Shown one piece after another: positions 32,962-46,011 of a DNA stretch of 64,000 bases. Position 1 is the stretch's first letter; the number at the start of each line of letters is the position of its first letter. The stretch covers positions 10,931,826 to 10,995,825 of the forward strand of contig OU744453.1 of NCBI GenBank assembly GCA_916610825.1, in the 5' to 3' direction. Under the pieces are notes generated by a model. It was not told the DNA's origin. It ran no database searches and worked only from the letters and a program-made list of their open reading frames with translations. Source of the stretch: Haliclystus octoradiatus. Taxonomy: Eukaryota > Cnidaria > Staurozoa > Stauromedusae > Haliclystidae. A program made the position numbers and the translations under genes.

Positions 32962-35900
32962 TATACATGCCTATTGTCTGAAAACTGTCTGGTTTTCCGT
33001 CTAGACACTTGGCAAGCTGTTTAGACGCCTAATGTCTGAAAACTGTCTGGTTTTCCGTCTAGACACTTGGCAAGCTGTTTAGACGCCTAATGTCTGAAAA
33101 CTGTCTGGTTTTCCGTCTAGACACTTGGCAACCTGTCTAGACGCCTATTGTCTGAAAACTGTCTGGTTTTCAGTCTAGACACTTGGCAAGCTGTCTAGAC
33201 TCCTATTGTCTGAAAATTGTCTAGTTTTCCGTCTATACGTCTGGTTTTCTGTCTAGACGTCTGGGAAGCTGTCTAGACGCTTATTGTCTGACAATTGTCT
33301 GGTTTTCGTCTAAACGTCTTGTTTTCTGTCTAGGAGTCTGGCAAGCTGTCTAGACGCCTATTGTCTGAAAATTGTCTGTTTTTCGTCTAGAAGTCTTGTT
33401 TTCTGTCTAGAAGTCTGGCAAGCTGTCTAGACGTCTATTGTTTGAAAACTGTCTGGTTTTCCGTCTAGACACTTGGCAAGCTGTTTAGACGCCTAATGTC
33501 TGAAAACTGTCTGGTTTTCCGTCAAGACGTATGGTTTCCTGTCAAGACGTTTGCTTAGCTGTCTAGACGCCTATTGTTTGAAAATTGTCTGGTTTTTCGT
33601 CTAAATGTCTGGTTTTCTGTCAAGAAGTCTGGCAAGCTGTCTAGACGCCTATTGTTTGAAAATTTCTGGTTTTCGTCTAGACGTCTGGTTTCTCGTCTAG
33701 ACACTTGGCAAGCTGTCTAGACGTCTTTTGTCTGAAAATTGTCTGGTTTTTCGACAAGACACTTGGCAAGCTGTCTAGAAGCCTATTGTCTGAAAATTTC
33801 TGGTTTTTCGTCTAGACGTCTGGTTTCTCGTCTAGACACTTGGCAAGCTGTCTAGACGCCTATTGTCTGAAAATTATCTGGTTTTTCATCTAAATGTCTG
33901 GTTTTCTGTCTCGAAGTCTGGCAAGCTGTCTAGACGCCTATTTTTTGAAAATTGTCTGGTTTTTCGTCTAGGCGTCTGGTTTTCTGTGTAGACGTCTGGC
34001 AAGCTGTCTAGACGCCTATTGTTTGAAAACTGACTGCTTTTCCGTCTGGACGTCTGGTTTTCTGTCTAAACGTCTGGTTTTCATTCTAGACGTATGGTTT
34101 TCTGTCAGGACGTTTGTTTAGCTGTATACATGCCTATTGTCTGAAAACTGTCTGGTTTTCCGTCTAGACACTTGGCAAGCTGTTTAGACGCTTAATGTCT
34201 GAAAACTGTCTGGTTTTCCGTCTAGACACTTGTCAAGCTGTTTAGACGCCTAATGTCTGAAAACTGTCTGGTTTTCCGTCTAGACACTTGGCAACCTGTC
34301 TAGACGCCTATTGTCTGAAAACTATCTGGTTTTCAGTCTAGACACTTGGCAAGCTGTCTAGACTCCTATTGTCTGAAAATTGTCTGGTTTTCCGTCTATA
34401 CGTCTGGTTTTCTGTCTAGACGTCTGGCAAGCTGTTTAGACGCCTATTGTCTGACAATTGTCTGGTTTTCGTCTAAACGTCTTGTTTTCTGTCTAGGAGT
34501 CTGGCAAGCTGTCTAGACGCCTATTGTCTGAAAATTGTCTGTTTTTCGTCTAGAAGTCTTGTTTTCTGTCTAGGAGTCTGGCAAGCTGTCTAGACGCCTA
34601 ATGTCTGAAAACTGTCTGGTTTTTCGTCTAGACACTTGGCAAGCTGTTTACACGCCTAATGTCTGAAAACTGTCTGGTTTTCCGTCAAGACGTATGGTTT
34701 CCTGTCAAGACATTTGCTTAGCTGTCTAGACGCCTATTGTTTGAAAATTGTCTGGTTTTTCCTCTAGACGTCTGGTTTTCTGTCTAGAAGTCTGGCAAGC
34801 TGTCTAGACGTCTATTGTTTGAAAACTGTCTGGTTTTCCGTCTGGACATCTGGTTTTCCGTCTAGACACTTGGCGAGCTGTTTAGACGCCTATTGTTTGA
34901 AAATTATCTGGTTTTTCGTCTAAATGTCTGGTTTTCTGTCAAGAAGTCTGGCAAGCTGTCTAGACGCCTATTGTTTGAAAATTTCTGGTTTTTAGTCTAG
35001 ACGTCTGGTTTCTCGTCTAGACACTTGGCAAGCTGTCTAGACGTCTTTTGTCTGAAAATTGTCTGGTTTTTCGACAAGACGTATGGTTTCCTGTCAAGAC
35101 ATTTGCTTAGCTGTCTAGACGCCTATTGTTTGAAAATTGTCTGGTTTTTCCTCTAGACGTCTGGTTTTCTGTCTAGAAGTCTGGCAAGCTGTCTAGACGT
35201 CTATTGTTTGAAAACTGTCTGGTTTTCCGTCTGGACATCTGGTTTTCCGTCTAGACACTTGGCGAGCTGTTTAGACGCCTATTGTTTGAAAATTATCTGG
35301 TTTTTCGTCTAAATGTCTGGTTTTCTGTCAAGAAGTCTGGCAAGCTGTCTAGACGCCTATTGTTTGAAAAATTCTGGTTTTTAGTCTAGACGTCTGGTTT
35401 CTCGTCTAGACACTTGGCAAGCTGTCTAGACGTCTTTTGTCTGAAAATTGTCTGGTTTTTCGACAAGACACTTGGCAAACTGTCTAGACGCCTATTGTCT
35501 GAAAATTTCTGGTTTTTCGTCTAGACGTCTGGTTTCTCCTCTAGACACTTGGCAAGCTGTCTAGACGCCTATTGTCTGAAAATTATCTGGTTTTTCATCT
35601 AAATGTCTGGTTTTCTGTCTTGAAGTCTGGCAAGCTGTTTAGACGCCTATTGTCTGAAAATTGTCTGTTTTTCGTCTAGAAGTCTTGTTTTCTGTCTAGA
35701 CGTCTGGCTAGCTGTCTAGACGCTAATGGTCTGAAAATTGTCTGGTTTTCCGTCTATACGTCTGGTTTTCTTCCTAGACGTCCGGCAAGCTGTCTAGACG
35801 CCTATTGTCTGAAAATTGTCTGTTTTTCGTCTAGAAGTCTTGTTTTCTGTCTAGACGTCTGGCTAGCTGTCTAGACGCTAATGGTCTGAAAATTGTCTGG

Positions 35901-37851
35901 TTTTCCGTCTATACGTCTGGTTTTCTTCCTAGACGTCCGGCAAGCTGTGTAGACGCCTATTGTTTGAAAACTCTCTGCTTTTCTGTCTGGATGTCTGGTT
36001 TTCTGTCTAGACGTCTGGCAAGCTGTCTAGGCGTCTTTTGTCTGAAAATTGTCTGGTTTTTCGTCTAGACGTCTGGTTTTCTGTCTAGACGCCTATTGTC
36101 TGAAAAATGTCTGGCTTTTCGTCTAGACACTTGGCAAGCTGTCTAGAAGCCTATTGTCTGAAAAATGTCTGGCTTTTCGTCTAGACGTCTGTTCTTCTTT
36201 CTAGACGTCTAGGTTTCTGTCTAGACGTCTGGCATAGCTGTCTAGACACCTATTGTCTGAAAATTGTCGTGTTTTTTGTCTAGACGTCTGGTCTTTCCTC
36301 TAGACGTCTGGCAAGCTGTCTAGACGCCTATTGTCTGAAAATTGTCTGGTTTTCCTTGTATACGTCTTGTTTTCAGTCTAGACGTCTGGAAACCTGTCTA
36401 GACGCCTATTGTCTGAAAATTGTCTGGTTTTTTGTCTAGACGTCTGGTCTTTCCTCTAGACGTCTGGCAAGCTGTCTAGACGCCTATTGTCTGAAAATTG
36501 TCTTGTTTTCCTTGTATACGTCTTGTTTTCAGTCTAGACGTCTGGAAACCTGTTTAGACGCCTATTGTCTGAAAATTGTCTGGTTTTTCGTCTTGACGTC
36601 AGGCATACTGTCTAGACGTCTTTTGTCTGAAAATTTTCTGGTTTTTCGACAAGACACTTGGCAATCTGTCTAGACACCTATTGTCTGAAAATTTCTGGTT
36701 TTTATCTAGACGTCTGGTTTCTCGTCTAAACACTTGGCAAGCTGTCTAGACGCCTATTGTCTGAAAAATGTCTGGCTTTTCGTCGAGACGTCTTGTTTTC
36801 TGTCTAGACGTCTTTTGTCTGAGTATTGTCTGGTTTTTCGTCTAGACACTTGGCAAGCTGTATAGACGCTTATTGTTTGAAAATTATCTGGTTTTTCGTC
36901 TAAATGTCTGGTTTTCTGTCTAGAAGTCTGGCAAGCTGTCTAGATGCCTATTGTCTGAAAATTGTCTAGTTTTTCCTCTAGACGTCTGATTTTCTGTCTA
37001 GAAGTCTGGCAAGCTGTCTAGACGTCTATTGTTTGAAAACTGTCTGGTTTTCCGTCTAGACACTTGGCAAGCTGTTTAGACGCCTAATGTCTGAAAACTG
37101 TCTGGTTTTCCGTCAAGACGTATGGTTTCCTGTCAAGACGTTTGCTTAGCTGTCTAGACGCCTATTGTTTGAAAATTGTCTGGTTTTTCGTCTAAATGTC
37201 TGGTTTTCTGTCAAGAAGTCTGGCAAGCTGTCTAGACGCATATTGTTTGAAAATTTCTGGTTTTTCGTCTAGACGTCTGGTTTCTCGTCTAGACACTTGG
37301 CAAGCTGTCTAGACGTCTTTTGTCTGAAAATTGTCTGGTTTTTCGACAAGACACTTGGCAAGCTGTCTAGACGCCTATTGTCTGAAAATTTCTGGTTTTT
37401 CGTCTAGACGTCTGGTTTCTCGTCTAGACACTTGGCAAGCTGTCTAGACGTCTTTTGTCTGAAAATTGTCTGGTTTTTCGACAAGACACTTGGCAAACTG
37501 TCTAGACGCCTGTTGTCTGAAAATTTCTGGTTTTTCGTCTAGACGTCTGGTTTCTCGTCTAGACACTTGGCAAGCTGTCTAGACGCCTATTGTCTGAAAA
37601 TTATCTGGTTTTTCATCTAAATGTCTGGTTTTCTGTCTTGAAGTCTGGCAAGCTGTCTAGACGCCTATTGTTTGAAAATTGTCTGGTTTTTCGTCTAGAC
37701 GTCTGGTTTTCTGTGTAGACGTCTGGCAAACTGTCTAGACGCCTATTGTTTGAAAACTGACTGCTTTTCCGTCTGGACGTCTGGTTTTCTGTCTAAACGT
37801 CTGGTTTTCATTCTAGACGTATGGTTTTCTGTCAGGACGTTTGTTTAGCTG
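32962..37851 (+). repeat. Higher-order repeat copy 3, rearranged by a 1,147-bp deletion and a 389-bp tandem duplication
   Basis: The copy starts like copies 1 and 2. At about 33412 it jumps from the position equivalent to about 28482 to that equivalent to about 29620, so the first spacing is 1163 instead of 2310. Further on, a 389-bp segment is duplicated in tandem (CAAGACGTATGG recurs 389 bp apart, near 34685 and 35075), followed by extra blocks not seen in copies 1 and 2. The next sub-block marker is 3727 bp away, at 37852. Confidence 0.75.
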
Positions 37852-40800
37852 TATACATGCCTATTGTCTGAAAAATGTCTGTTTTTCCGTCTAGACACTT
37901 GGCAAGCTGGTTAGACGCCTAATGTCTGAAAACTGTCTGGTTTTCCGTCTAGACACTTGGCAAGCTGTTTAGACGCCTAATGTCTGAAAACTGTCTGGTT
38001 TTCCGTCTAGACACTTGGCAACCTGTCTAGACGCCTATTGTCTGAAAACTGTCTGGTTTTCAGTCTAGACACTTGGCAAGCTGTCTAGACTCCTATTGTC
38101 TGAAAATTGTCTGGTTTTCCGTCTATAGGTCTGGTTTTCTGTCTAGACGTCTGGCAAGCTGTCTAGACGCTTATTGTCTGACAATTGTCTGGTTTTCGTC
38201 TAAACGTCTTGTTTTCTGTCTAGGAGTCTGGCAAGCTGTCTAGACGCCTATTGTCTGAAAATTGTCTGTTTTTCGTCTAGAAGTCTTGTTTTCTGTCTAG
38301 ACGTCTGGCTAGCTGTCTAGACGCTAATGGTCTGAAAATTGTCTGGTTTTCCGTCTATACGTCTGGTTTTCTTCCTAGACGTCCGGCAAGCTGTCTAGAC
38401 GCCTATTGTTTGAAAACTCTCTGCTTTTCTGTCTGGATGTCTGGTTTTCTGTCTAGACGTCTGGCAAGCTGTCTAGGCGTCTTTTGTCTGAAAATTGTCT
38501 GGTTTTTCGTCTAGACGTCTGGTTTTCTGTCTAGACGCCTATTGTCTGAAAAATGTCTGGCTTTTCGTCTAGACACTTGGCAAGCTGTCTAGAAGCCTAT
38601 TGTCTGAAAAATGTCTGGCTTTTCGTCTAGACGTCTGTTTTTCTGTCTAGACGTCTAGGTTTCTGTCTAGACGTCTGGCACAGCTGTCTAGACACCTATT
38701 GTCTTAAAATTGTCGTGTTTTTTGTCTAGACGTCTGGTCTTTCCTCTAGACGTCTGGCAAGCTGTCTAGACGCCTATTGTCTGAAAATTGTCTGGTTTTC
38801 CTTGTATACGTCTTGTTTTCAGTCTAGACGTCTGGAAACCTGTCTAGACGCCTATTGTCTGAAAATTGTCTGGTTTTTTGTCTAGACGTCTGGTCTTTCC
38901 TCTAGACGTCTGGCAAGCTGTCTAGACGCCTATTGTCTGAAAATTGTCTGGTTTTCCTTGTATACGTCTTGTTTTCAGTCTAGACGTCTGGAAACCTGTC
39001 TAGACGCCTATTGTCTGAAAATTGTCTGGTTTTTCGTCTTGACGTCAGGCATACTGTCTAGACGTCTTTTGTCTGAAAATTTTCTGGTTTTTCGACAAGA
39101 CACTTGGCAAGCTGTCTAGACGCCTATTGTCTGAAAATTTCTGGTTTTTATCTAGATGTCTGGTTTCTCGTCTAGACACTTGGCAAGCTGTCTAGACGCC
39201 TATTGTCTGAAAAATGTCTGGCTTTTCGTCGAGACGTCTGGTTTTTTGTCTAGACGTCTTTTGTCTGAGTATTGTCTAGTTTTTCGTCTAGACACTTGGC
39301 AAGCTGTCTAGACGCTTATTGTTTGAAAATTATCTGGTTTTTCGTCTAAATGTCTGGTTTTCTGTCTAGAAGTCTGGCAAGCTGTCTAGATGCCTATTGT
39401 TTGAAAATTGTCTAGTTTTTCCTCTAGACGTCTGATTTTCTGTCTAGAAGTCTGGCAAGCTGTCTAGACGTCTATTGTTTGAAAACTGTCTGGTTTTCCG
39501 TCTAGACACTTGGCAAGCTGTTTAGACGCCTAATGTCTGAAAACTGTCTGGTTTTCCGTCAAGACGTATGGTTTCCTGTCAAGACGTTTGCTTAGCTGTC
39601 TAGACGCCTATTGTTTGAAAATTGTCTGGTTTTTCGTCTAAATGTCTGGTTTTCTGTCAAGAAGTCTGGCAAGCTGTCTAGACGCCTATTGTTTGAAAAT
39701 TTCTGGTTTTCGTCTAGACGTCTGGTTTCTCGTCTAGACACTTGGCAAGCTGTCTAGACGTCTTTTGTCTGAAAATTGTCTGGTTTCTCGTCTAGACACT
39801 TGGCAAGCTGTCTAGAAGCCTATTGTCTGAAAATTTCTGGTTTTTCGTCTAGACGTCTGGTTTCTCGTCTAGACACTTGGCAAGCTGTCTAGACGCCTAT
39901 TGTCTGAAAATTATCTGGTTTTTCATCTAAATGTCTGGTTTTCTGTCTCGAAGTCTGGCAAGCTGTCTAGACGCCTATTGTTTGAAAATTGTCTGGTTTT
40001 TCGTCTAGGCGTCTGGTTTTCTGTGTAGACGTCTGGCAAGCTGTCTAGACGCCTATTGTTTGAAAACTGACTGCTTTTCCGTCTGGACGTCTGGTTTTCT
40101 GTCTAAACGTCTGGTTTTCATTCTAGACGTATGGTTTTCTGTCAGGAAGTTTGTTTAGCTGTATACATGCCTATTGTCTGAAAACTGTCTGGTTTTCCGT
40201 CTAGACACTTGGCAAGCTGTTTAGACGCTTAATGTCTGAAAACTGTCTGGTTTTCCGTCTAGACACTTGTCAAGCTGTTTAGACGCCTAATGTCTGAAAA
40301 CTGTCTGGTTTTCCGTCTAGACACTTGGCAACCTGTCTAGACGCCTATTGTCTGAAAACTATCTGGTTTTCAGTCTAGACACTTGGCAAGCTGTCTAGAC
40401 TCCTATTGTCTGAAAATTGTCTGGTTTTCCGTCCATACGTCTGGTTTTCTGTCTAGACGTCTGGCAAGCTGTTTAGACGCCTATTGTCTGACAATTGTCT
40501 GGTTTTCGTCTAAACGTCTTGTTTTCTGTCTAGGAGTCTGGCAAGCTGTCTAGACGCCTATTGTCTGAAAATTGTCTGTTTTTCGTCTAGAAGTCTTGTT
40601 TTCTGTCTAGGAGTCTGGCAAGCTGTCTAGACGCCAAATGTCTGAAAACTGTCTGGTTTTTCGTCTAGACACTTGGCAAGCTGTTTACACGCCTAATGTC
40701 TGAAAACTGTCTGGTTTTCCGTCAAGACGTATGGTTTCCTGTCAAGACATTTGCTTAGCTGTCTAGACGCCTATTGTTTGAAAATTGTCTGGTTTTTCCT

Positions 40801-43800
40801 CTAGACGTCTGGTTTTCTGTCTAGAAGTCTGGCAAGCTGTCTAGACGTCTATTGTTTGAAAACTGTCTGGTTTTCCGTCTGGACATCTGGTTTTCCGTCT
40901 AGACACTTGGCGAGCTGTTTAGACGCCTATTGTTTGAAAATTATCTGGTTTTTCGTCTAAATGTCTGGTTTTCTGTCAAGAAGTCTGGCAAGCTGTCTAG
41001 ACGCCTATTGTTTGAAAATTTCTGGTTTTTAGTCTAGACGTCTGGTTTCTCGTCTAGACACTTGGCAAGCTGTCTAGACGTCTTTTGTCTGAAAATTGTC
41101 TGGTTTTTCGACAAGACGTATGGTTTCCTGTCAAGACATTTGCTTAGCTGTCTAGACGCCTATTGTTTGAAAATTGTCTGGTTTTTCCTCTAGACGTCTG
41201 GATTTCTGTCTAGAAGTCTGGCAAGCTGTCTAGACGTCTATTGTTTGAAAACTGTCTGGTTTTCCGTCTGGACATCTGGTTTTCTGTCTAGACACTTGGC
41301 GAGCTGTTTAGACGCCTATTGTTTGAAAATTATCTGGTTTTTCGTCTAAATGTCTGGTTTTCTGTCAAGAAGTCTGGCAAGCTGTCTAGACGCCTATTGT
41401 TTGAAAAATTCTGGTTTTTAGTCTAGACGTCTGGTTTCTCGTCTAGACACTTGGCAAGCTGTCTAGACGTCTTTTGTCTGAAAATTGTCTGGTTTTTCGA
41501 CAAGACACTTGGCAAACTGTCTAGACGCCTATTGTCTGAAAATTTCTGGTTTTTCGTCTAGACGTCTGGTTTCTCCTCTAGACACTTGGCAAGCTGTCTA
41601 GACGCCTATTGTCTGAAAATTATCTGGTTTTTCATCTAAATGTCTGGTTTTCTGTCTTGAAGTCTGGCAAGCTGTTTAGACGCCTATTGTCTGAAAATTG
41701 TCTGTTTTTCGTCTAGAAGTCTTGTTTTCTGTCTAGACGTCTGGCTAGCTGTCTAGACGCTAATGGTCTGAAAATTGTCTGGTTTTCCGTCTATACGTCT
41801 GGTTTTCTTCCTAGACGTCCGGCAAGCTGTCTAGACGCCTATTGTCTGAAAATTGTCTGTTTTTCGTCTAGAAGTCTTGTTTTCTGTCTAGACGTCTGGC
41901 TAGCTGTCTAGACGCTAATGGTCTGAAAATTGTCTGGTTTTCTTCCTAGACGTCCGGCAAGCTGTGTAGACGCCTACTGTTTGAAAACTCTCTGCTTTTC
42001 TGTCTGGATGTCTGGTTTTCTGTCTAGACGTCTGGCAAGCTGTCTAGGCGTCTTTTGTCTGAAAATTGTCTGGTTTTTCGTCTAGACGTCTGGTTTTCTG
42101 TCTAGACGCCTATTGTCTTAAAAATGTCTGGCTTTTCGTCTAGACACTTGGCAAGCTGTCTAGAAGCCTATTGTCTGAAAAATGTCTGGCTTTTCGTCTA
42201 GACGTCTGTTCTTCTGTCTAGACGTCTAGGTTTCTGTCTAGACGTCTGGCACAGCTGTCTAGACACCTATTGTCTGAAAATTGTCGTGTTTTTTGTCTAG
42301 ACGTCTGGTCTTTCCTCTAGACGTCTGGCAAGCTGTCTAGACGCCTATTGTCTGAAAATTGTCTGGTTTTCCTTGTATACGTCTTGTTTTCAGTCTAGAC
42401 GTCTGGAAACCTGTCTAGACGCCTATTGTCTGAAAATTGTCTGGTTTTTTTGTCTAGACGTCTGGTCTTTCCTCTAGACGTCTGGCAAGCTGTCTAGACG
42501 CCTATTGTCTGAAAATTGTCTTGTTTTCCTTGTATACGTCTTGTTTTCAGTCTAGACGTCTGGAAACCTGTCTAGACGCCTATTGTCTGAAAATTGTCTG
42601 GTTTTTCGTCTTGACGTCAGGCATACTGTCTAGACGTCTTTTGTCTGAAAATTTTCTGGTTTTTCGACAAGACACTTGGCAATCTGTCTAGACACCTATT
42701 GTCTGAAAATTTCTGGTTTTTATCTAGACGTCTGGTTTCTCGTCTAGACACTTGGCAAGCTGTCTAGACGCCTATTGTCTGAAAAATGTCTGGCTTTTCG
42801 TCGAGACGTCTTGTTTTCTGTCTAGACGTCTTTTGTCTGAGTATTGTCTGGTTTTTCGTCTAGACACTTGGCAAGCTGTATAGACGCTTATTGTTTGAAA
42901 ATTATCTGGTTTTTCGTCTAAATGTCTGGTTTTCTGTCTAGAAGTCTGGCAAGCTGTCTAGATGCCTATTGTCTGAAAATTGTCTAGTTTTTCCTCTAGA
43001 CGTCTGATTTTCTGTCTAGAAGTCTGGCAAGCTGTCTAGACGTCTATTGTTTGAAAACTGTCTGGTTTTCCGTCTAGACACTTGGCAAGCTGTTTAGACG
43101 CCTAATGTCTGAAAACTGTCTGGTTTTCCGTCAAGACGTATGGTTTCCTGTCAAGACGTTTGCTTAGCTGTCTAGACGCCTATTGTTTGAAAATTGTCTG
43201 GTTTTTCGTCTAAATGTCTGGTTTTCTGTCAAGAAGTCTGGCAAGCTGTCTAGACGCCTATTGTTTGAAAATTGTCTGGTTTTTCGTCTAGACGTCTGGT
43301 TTTCTGTGTAGACGTCTGGCAAGCTGTCTAGACGCCTATTGTTTGAAAATTGTCTGGTTTTTCGTCTAGACGTCTGGTTTTCTGTGTAGACGTCTGGCAA
43401 GCTGTCTAGACGCCTATTGTTTGAAAACTGACTGCTTTTCCGTCTGGACGTCTGGTTTTCTGTCTAAACGTCTGGTTTTCATTCTAGACGTATGGTTTTC
43501 TGTCAGGACGTTTGTTTAGCTGTATACATGCCTATTGTCTGAAAAATGTCTGTTTTTCCGTCTAGACACTTGGCAAGCTGGTTAGACGCCTAATGTCTGA
43601 AAACTGTCTGGTTTTCCGTCTAGACACTTGGCAAGCTGTTTAGACGCCTAATGTCTGAAAACTGTCTGGTTTTCCGTCTAGACACTTGGCAACCTGTCTA
43701 GACGCCTATTGTCTGAAAACTGTCTGGTTTTCAGTCTAGACACTTGGCAAGCTGTCTAGACTCCTATTGTCTGAAAATTGTCTGGTTTTCCGTCTATACG

Positions 43801-46011
43801 TCTGGTTTTCTGTCTAGACGTCTGGCAAGCTGTCTAGACGCTTATTGTCTGAAAATTGTCTGGTTTTCGTCTATACGTCTGGTTTTCTGTCTAGACGTCT
43901 GGCAAGCTGTCTAGACGCCTATTGTCTGAAAATTGTCTGTTTTTCGTCTAGAAGTCTTGTTTTCTGTCTAGACGTCTGGCTAGCTGTCTAGACGCTAATG
44001 GTCTGAAAATTGTCTGGTTTTCCGTCTATACGTCTGGTTTTCTTCCTAGACGTCCGGCAAGCTGTCTAGACGCCTATTGTTTGAAAACTCTCTGCTTTTC
44101 TGTCTGGATGTCTGGTTTTCTGTCTAGACGTCTGGCAAGCTGTCTAGGCGTCTTTTGTCTGAAAATTGTCTGGTTTTTCGTCTAGACGTCTGGTTTTCTG
44201 TCTAGACGCCTATTGTCTGAAAAATGTCTGGCTTTTCGTCTAGACACTTGGCAAGCTGTCTAGAAGCCTATTGTTTGAAAATTGTCTGGTTTTTCGTCTA
44301 AATGTCTGGTTTTCTGTCAAGAAGTCTGGCAAGCTGTCTAGACGCCTATTGTTTGAAAATTTCTGGTTTTTCGTCTAGACGTCTGGTTTCTCGTCTAGAC
44401 ACTTGGCAAGCTGTCTAGACGTCTTTTGTCTGAAAATTGTCTGGTTTTTCGACAAGACACTTGGCAAGCTGTCTAGAAGCCTATTGTCTGAAAATTTCTG
44501 GTTTTTCGTCTAGACGTCTGGTTTCTCGTCTAGACACTTGGCAAGCTGTCTAGACGCCTATTGTCTGAAAATTATCTGGTTTTTCATCTAAATGTCTGGT
44601 TTTCTGTCTCGAAGTCTGGCAAGCTGTCTAGACGCCTATTGTTTGAAAATTGTCTGGTTTTTCGTCTAGGCGTCTGGTTTTCTGTGTAGACGTCTGCCAA
44701 GCTGTCTAGACGCCTATTGTTTGAAAACTGACTGCTTTTCCGTCTGGACGTCTGGTTTTCTGTCTAAACGTCTTGTTTTCATTCTAGACGTATGGTTTTC
44801 TGTCAGGACGTTTGTTTAGCTGTATACATGCCTATTGTCTGAAAACTGTCTGGTTTTCCGTCTAGACACTTGGCAAGCTGTTTAGACGCCTAATGTCTGA
44901 AAACTGTCTGGTTTTCCGTCTAGACACTTGGCAAGCTGTTTAGACGCCTAATGTCTGAAAACTGTCTGGTTTTCCGTCTAGACACTTGGCAACCTGTCTA
45001 GACGCCTATTGTCTGAAAACTGTCTGGTTTTCAGTCTAGACACTTGGCAAGCTGTCTAGACTCCTATTGTCTGAAAATTGTCTGGTTTTCCGTCTATACG
45101 TCTGGTTTTCTGTCTAGACGTCTGGGAAGCTGTCTAGACGCTTATTGTCTGACAATTGTCTGGTTTTCGTCTAAACGTCTTGTTTTCTGTCTAGGAGTCT
45201 GGCAAGCTGTCTAGACGCCTATTGTCTGAAAATTGTCTGTTTTTCGTCTAGAAGTCTTGTTTTCTGTCTAGACGTCTGGCTAGCTGTCTAGACGCTAATG
45301 GTCTGAAAATTGTCTGGTTTTCCGTCTATACGTCTGGTTTTCTTCCTAGACGTCCGGCAAGCTGTCTAGACGCCTATTGTTTGAAAACTCTCTGCTTTTC
45401 TGTCTGGATGTCTGGTTTTCTGTCTAGACGTCTGGCAAGCTGTCTAGGCGTCTTTTGTCTGAAAATTGTCTGGTTTTTCGTCTAGACGTCTGGTTTTCTG
45501 TCTAGACGCCTATTGTCTGAAAAATGTCTGGCTTTTCGTCTAGACACTTGGCAAGCTGTCTAGAAGCCTATTGTCTGAAAAATGTCTGGCTTTTCGTCTA
45601 GACGTCTGTTTTTCTGTCTAGACGTCTAGGTTTCTGTCTAGACGTCTGGCACAGCTGTCTAGACACCTATTGTCTTAAAATTGTCGTGTTTTTTGTCTAG
45701 ACGTCTGGTCTTTCCTCTAGACGTCTGGCAAGCTGTCTAGACGCCTATTGTCTGAAAATTGTCTGGTTTTCCTTGTATACGTCTTGTTTTCAGTCTAGAC
45801 GTCTGGAAACCTGTCTAGACGCCTATTGTCTGAAAATTGTCTGGTTTTTTGTCTAGACGTCTGGTCTTTCCTCTAGACGTCTGGCAAGCTGTCTAGACGC
45901 CTATTGTCTGAAAATTGTCTGGTTTTCCTTGTATACGTCTTGTTTTCAGTCTAGACGTCTGGAAACCTGTCTAGACGCCTATTGTCTGAAAATTGTCTGG
46001 TTTTTCGTCTT

